From Pontimonas sp. (GTDB taxonomy: Bacteria > Actinomycetota > Actinomycetes > Actinomycetales > Microbacteriaceae): a stretch of 6,461 nt of DNA. How positions within the stretch are numbered: position 1 is the stretch's first letter; each line of letters begins with the position of its first letter. The notes below the pieces were generated by a model, which saw only the letters and a list, made by a program, of their open reading frames with translations, did no database searches and was not told where the DNA came from. The stretch is from NCBI GenBank assembly GCA_017852615.1, contig JAFMKX010000006.1, positions 32,137 to 38,597 on the forward strand, written 5' to 3'. The position numbers and the translations under genes were made by a program. This document shows positions 5,726 to 6,461 of the stretch, piece by piece.

Positions 5726-6461
5726 CACCCTGCCGCAATATCCGCAGCAGACATTTCGTCCTTTGTGCTCTGCAGGTTCAAAGCCACTAGGCCCTCAGGG
5801 GTGAGAGCTTTGCTGATCGGGTCAATCACGAGCGCTAACTCGCTAGCCCTGTCACTCGAAACGATGGGAACAACGTTCGAGGCCAAGAACAAACCTTGGG
5901 GATCGGCCAGGGTAACCAAACCAAACTCAGCAATGCGAGGATCACCGCTATATACGTTGGCCATGGTCACGACACCTTCGAGCAAAGCATCTACGGTGAC
6001 ATCGCCGGTGGCGTCAAACTCCACGCTCACCCCATAGGTTTCCAGCAATCCTGCGGGGCCATAGGGGCGCTCTTCCAACTCGGGGGCGCCACCGAGAATC
6101 AACCCTTCAACACCCACTAAATCTTCCAAACTAACCAGCGCATTAGCCTCGGCAAATTCAGCGGTCACGTTATAAGAATCCTGGTCGGTAGCAGGCGACA
6201 TCGCGAGGGCACTGAGGCCTTCAGGAAGAGCCTCTCCCAAAGCTGCATAGACCTCGTCAGCCTCGGTAGCGGAGGCGTCGGGGGAATAGAACTGCAACAG
6301 GTTTCCGGTGTATTCCGGGAAGAGGTCCACCGCACCGGATTCCAGCTCAGGCAAATACGCGTCGCGTTGACCAATTTGGAACTTCCGCTCCACTTCGTAG
6401 CCAGCTCCTTCGAGCGCCTGGGCATAAATCTCAGCAATGATTTCATTCGAGTAGTAGGCCT
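5704..6461 (-). CDS. OpuC/ProX-type ABC transporter substrate-binding protein, 5' end outside window
   Basis: C-terminal 251 residues of an extracytoplasmic solute receptor (OpuAC/ProX-like domain) that would deliver ligand, typically glycine betaine, choline or a related quaternary amine, to an ABC importer. The frame is open to the window edge; the internal GTG at 6393 is not the start. In visible numbering, SNEIIAEIYAQALEGAGY (4-21), ALESG-like ELESGAVDLFPEYTG (38-52), a hinge region near 88-100, LEDL (111-114), the second-lobe segment VVTMANVYSGDP (163-174), FLASNVVPIV (191-200) and the closing ALNLQ...AAGWLEANGF match the family. The signal peptide and lipobox Cys should lie in the missing N-terminal part. 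The loop FLASNVVPIV looks like the actinobacterial ProX form rather than the classical OpuC one, so the ligand is uncertain. ATPase and permease genes are expected outside the window. The stop overlaps the dedA stop in CTAG. Confidence 0.88.
   Translation of the reverse strand, partial: AYYSNEIIAEIYAQALEGAGYEVERKFQIGQRDAYLPELESGAVDLFPEYTGNLLQFYSPDASATEADEVYAALGEALPEGLSALAMSPATDQDSYNVTAEFAEANALVSLEDLVGVEGLILGGAPELEERPYGPAGLLETYGVSVEFDATGDVTVDALLEGVVTMANVYSGDPRIAEFGLVTLADPQGLFLASNVVPIVSSDRASELALVIDPISKALTPEGLVALNLQSTKDEMSAADIAAGWLEANGF

Noticed and set aside
5704..6393. Treating the GTG at 6393 as the start of the substrate-binding protein
   Set aside because: The upstream in-frame codons to the window edge encode the conserved SNEIIAEIYAQALE family segment, so the gene is truncated by the window rather than starting there.
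6165..6446. 93-codon minus-strand frame with an ATG near the right edge
   Set aside because: It overlaps the substrate-binding protein in another frame and has no domain. The real frame runs to the window edge and shows the family motifs.

Overview
The window looks like chromosomal housekeeping DNA of an actinobacterium. The evidence is moderately GC-rich codons, actinobacterial-type versions of PabB, the class IV aminotransferase and DedA, and gene starts without Shine-Dalgarno sequences but with TANNNT -10 elements just upstream, as in leaderless actinobacterial genes. A Microbacteriaceae-like lineage fits best (leuS followed by what looks like comEA); this rests on memory of protein families and synteny, not on a search.

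Layout. Positions 1-143 (minus) hold the first 47 codons of a gene cut by the window edge, probably a ComEA-like membrane-anchored DNA-uptake protein. A 95-bp gap separates it from leuS (239-2800, minus), a complete leucyl-tRNA synthetase. leuS follows pabB (2807-4177, minus; aminodeoxychorismate synthase component I) so tightly that the two are probably cotranscribed and translationally coupled. Only 11 bp separate the pabB start from the divergent start of a class IV aminotransferase, probably the PabC aminodeoxychorismate lyase (4189-4989, plus). A DedA-family membrane protein follows (5030-5707, plus). It meets, tail to tail with a 4-bp overlap, the C-terminal 251 codons of an OpuC/ProX-type substrate-binding protein (5704-6461, minus) whose 5' end lies outside the window.

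How the genes work together. PabB and PabC catalyse consecutive steps from chorismate to p-aminobenzoate, the folate precursor, and are read from one shared divergent start region. The glutaminase partner PabA is not in the window. LeuS shares the pabB transcription unit, which joins folate supply to protein synthesis. DedA probably shares the aminotransferase transcript. The substrate-binding protein belongs to a separate ABC importer operon, probably for an osmoprotectant.

The most notable structure is the 17-bp near-palindrome at 4175-4191. It carries both start codons and, on each strand, a TANNNT hexamer placed exactly 6 nt from the ATG, which predicts two face-to-face overlapping leaderless promoters. 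Also worth a look are a cysteine-free LeuS without the large insertion before KMSKS, a good ribosome-binding site upstream of dedA that points at a 14-codon mini-ORF, and the shared CTAG stop of the convergent pair. I found no mobile element, CRISPR array, RNA gene, defence system or clearly novel system.
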